This document shows, in pieces, positions 62,531 to 64,000 of a stretch of DNA of 64,000 bases. The position numbers were made by a program, and so were the translations under genes. The notes beneath the pieces were generated by a model, which did no database searches, was not told the DNA's origin, and was given only the letters and a program-made list of their open reading frames with translations. Position 1 is the first letter of the stretch. Each line of letters starts with the position of its first letter. This DNA comes from Flexivirga caeni (lineage in GTDB: Bacteria; Actinomycetota; Actinomycetes; Actinomycetales; Dermatophilaceae): positions 62,001-126,000 of the forward strand of contig NZ_RJJQ01000003.1 in the NCBI RefSeq assembly GCF_003724155.1, in the 5' to 3' direction.

Positions 62531-64000
62531 TCAGTCGCCGGTCATGCTGAAGTCGAGTGCGGCGGGGAGCGGCTGACCAGGGGCGACGGCTCGCCAGAGT
62601 TCGCCGATGACCCGGTCGCCCTCGGCGAGGTCCGGCACCTCGAGGCCGGAGTCCGCGAGCAGCGCCGCCGCCTCGGCGTCGCGGCCCAGTGCGTGCAGGG
62701 CGCGGGCGTGCAACAGCCGGGTGCGGCCGTGTGCGCGCAGGGCCGAGTCGGCGGCGTCGATGGCGGCCAGTGCATCGGCGGGCCGGCCGGCGTCCAGCAG
62801 CCCGGTGACCTGCTCGGTGAGCAGGCCACGCGTGTGCGGGTCGAGGGTGCGCGCCTGCGCGTAGAACGCAGCCGCCTCGGCGACGTCGGTGCTCAGCACC
62901 GCCAGCCCGCGCAGCGCGACCGCGGTCGGCCGGTGCGCGATGCTCTCGCGATAGTGAGCGGCAGCCTCTGCAGCCGAACCGTCCAGGTGTGCGGCGACGC
63001 CGAGCGCGTAGGAGCGCCACCAGCCGTCCGGCGCGTGCGCGATCGCCCGGCGCCAGCGCGGTGAGATCAGTGGCAGCAGCGGCTCGTCGAGTTGTTCGCC
63101 CGCCAGCACCGCGGCGCCGAGCCGACTGTTGTCGGCGACCTCGGGAAAGTCGACCCCAGCTGGTGCCGAGTCGCCGCGCAGTGCCAATTCGACTCTGCCC
63201 CAACCGGATCCGTCAGCAAGACGCTCGTGTAGGGACTGCGACGCGAACTCGCGCAGCCACTGCTCGTGCCATGCCTCCAGCTCGGCCACCGGCACCGCGG
63301 TTGCGACCGCCTCGGCGGCGGCCGCTGCAGCTTCCGTGAACGGCGCACCCACGACACCCGGATCGAGCCGGGCGGCTCCGAACGCCTCGGTCCAGGAGCG
63401 CTCGGCGGAGCCGTCGATCAGGTCGTGTTCGAGCTGGGTGGTGCACACGCCGGCCTGGATCTCGGCATACGTCCGGTCGCCGACCAGCCAGCGCTGCCAC
63501 CGCCGTCCGCCTCGCGCCGAGCCCCAGAGGAACAGCTTGCGGCCGTGCAACTCGCCGGTCGAGGTCTGCGCGAAGCCGAGTCCGTCCGGTTCGACGGCGG
63601 TGATCGACCGGCCGGTCTGCGCGACCACGTCGAAGAAGTAGTCGGCCGACGCGGCCGAGGCCGCGGGGTAGCTGATGTCAGCAGGGCCGTCCGGGTGCGG
63701 CACGGAGACCCGATCGAGCGAGCCGGAGTAGCTGGTCCGCCACGCGTGGGTGGCCGGCGTCAGCACGCGGGTGTGCGGGGTCTCGGGCACCGCGATGTTG
63801 GTCCAGTAGTAGAGCGGCTTGGGCTCCGGGTCCGGGTTGATCACCCGGGTGGAGGCGAGCAGGCGGTCACCGGCCAGTGTCAGGTCGATGACCAGGATGA
63901 GGTCGCGGGTGCGCTCCCACTCCCACAGCCGCAACGCCTGCCCGCACGGGGAGTCGACGACCGCCGCGTGCATCGGGCGACAGGTCGTGGTCGCGTGCCC
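62531..64000 (-). CDS. DUF5107/TPR protein, 5' end beyond the window
   Basis: The frame is open to the last base of the window, so the gene is partial (at least 489 residues). The DUF5107-type beta-rich region contains PKPLYYWTNIAVPE and KLFLWGSARGGRRWQRWL. The C-terminal half is a run of TPR-like helices (AAAHYRESIAHRPTAVALRG, AAFYAQARTLDP, GRPADALAAIDAADSA). The family is usually cytoplasmic and carbohydrate-linked. Role unknown. Confidence 0.8.
   Translation of the reverse strand, partial: GHATTTCRPMHAAVVDSPCGQALRLWEWERTRDLILVIDLTLAGDRLLASTRVINPDPEPKPLYYWTNIAVPETPHTRVLTPATHAWRTSYSGSLDRVSVPHPDGPADISYPAASAASADYFFDVVAQTGRSITAVEPDGLGFAQTSTGELHGRKLFLWGSARGGRRWQRWLVGDRTYAEIQAGVCTTQLEHDLIDGSAERSWTEAFGAARLDPGVVGAPFTEAAAAAAEAVATAVPVAELEAWHEQWLREFASQSLHERLADGSGWGRVELALRGDSAPAGVDFPEVADNSRLGAAVLAGEQLDEPLLPLISPRWRRAIAHAPDGWWRSYALGVAAHLDGSAAEAAAHYRESIAHRPTAVALRGLAVLSTDVAEAAAFYAQARTLDPHTRGLLTEQVTGLLDAGRPADALAAIDAADSALRAHGRTRLLHARALHALGRDAEAAALLADSGLEVPDLAEGDRVIGELWRAVAPGQPLPAALDFSMTGD

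Overview
The window is a GC-rich chromosomal segment from an actinomycete, most likely a member of the Micrococcales (Dermacoccaceae or Intrasporangiaceae-like). This rests on very high third-position GC, frequent GTG starts, the actinobacterial neighbourhood glnA - RDD protein - DUF4191 - lipA, a perfect GlnR-type operator upstream of glnA, a membrane-anchored FtsY, a RamB-type regulator divergent from aceA, and the housekeeping series smc, ftsY, amtB-glnB-glnD, ffh, rpsP-KH, rimM-trmD.

Layout. 0.3-7.1 kb is an accessory catabolic block: a minus-strand run (FAD-linked 2-hydroxyacid dehydrogenase, polar amino-acid ABC transporter, DHDPS-family lyase, FMN-dependent hydroxyacid oxidase) with a divergent LysR regulator. 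7.1-13.8 kb holds a small membrane protein, an orphan molybdenum hydroxylase large subunit, a sugar-porter MFS transporter, a dienelactone hydrolase and an L,D-transpeptidase lipoprotein. 13.8-15.7 kb is an accessory patch with a DUF2185-like protein, a PIN toxin-antitoxin pair and two frameshifted gene remnants. 15.8-21.6 kb is core: glnA, RDD protein, DUF4191, lipA, map and a GNAT. 21.7-37.2 kb carries smc, a flavin monooxygenase/FMN reductase pair, small membrane proteins, ftsY, an MpaB-family protein, amtB-glnB-glnD and ffh.

37.2-43.6 kb contains a tandem pair of unusual proteins, each joining a sigma-factor-like cytoplasmic domain through one transmembrane helix to an extracellular domain. 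One copy is intact and the other is broken by a single-base deletion. An amidohydrolase, a GNAT/P-loop fusion and an agmatine deiminase follow. 43.8-48.7 kb is the glyoxylate shunt (aceA-aceB) with its RamB-type regulator. 48.8-53.8 kb has a fused full-length ABC exporter and a lipoprotein serpin. 54.0-62.4 kb is the rpsP-KH / rimM-trmD ribosome-maturation locus, split by a six-gene amino-sugar (GalNAc-type) catabolic cluster. trmD is fused to an acetyltransferase. The window ends inside a DUF5107/TPR gene.

Intergenic regions are rich in repeats: a 52-bp tandem repeat at two loci, a four-box palindromic element at two loci, a long hairpin element at two loci, and an interspersed element containing CCTGAGTAGC and TATCGAAGGG at two loci. 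The strongest candidates for something undescribed are the sigma-like/transmembrane/extracellular pair at 37.2-40.1 kb and the amino-sugar cluster embedded in the rimM-trmD operon. All functional calls come from reading motifs; no database search was run.
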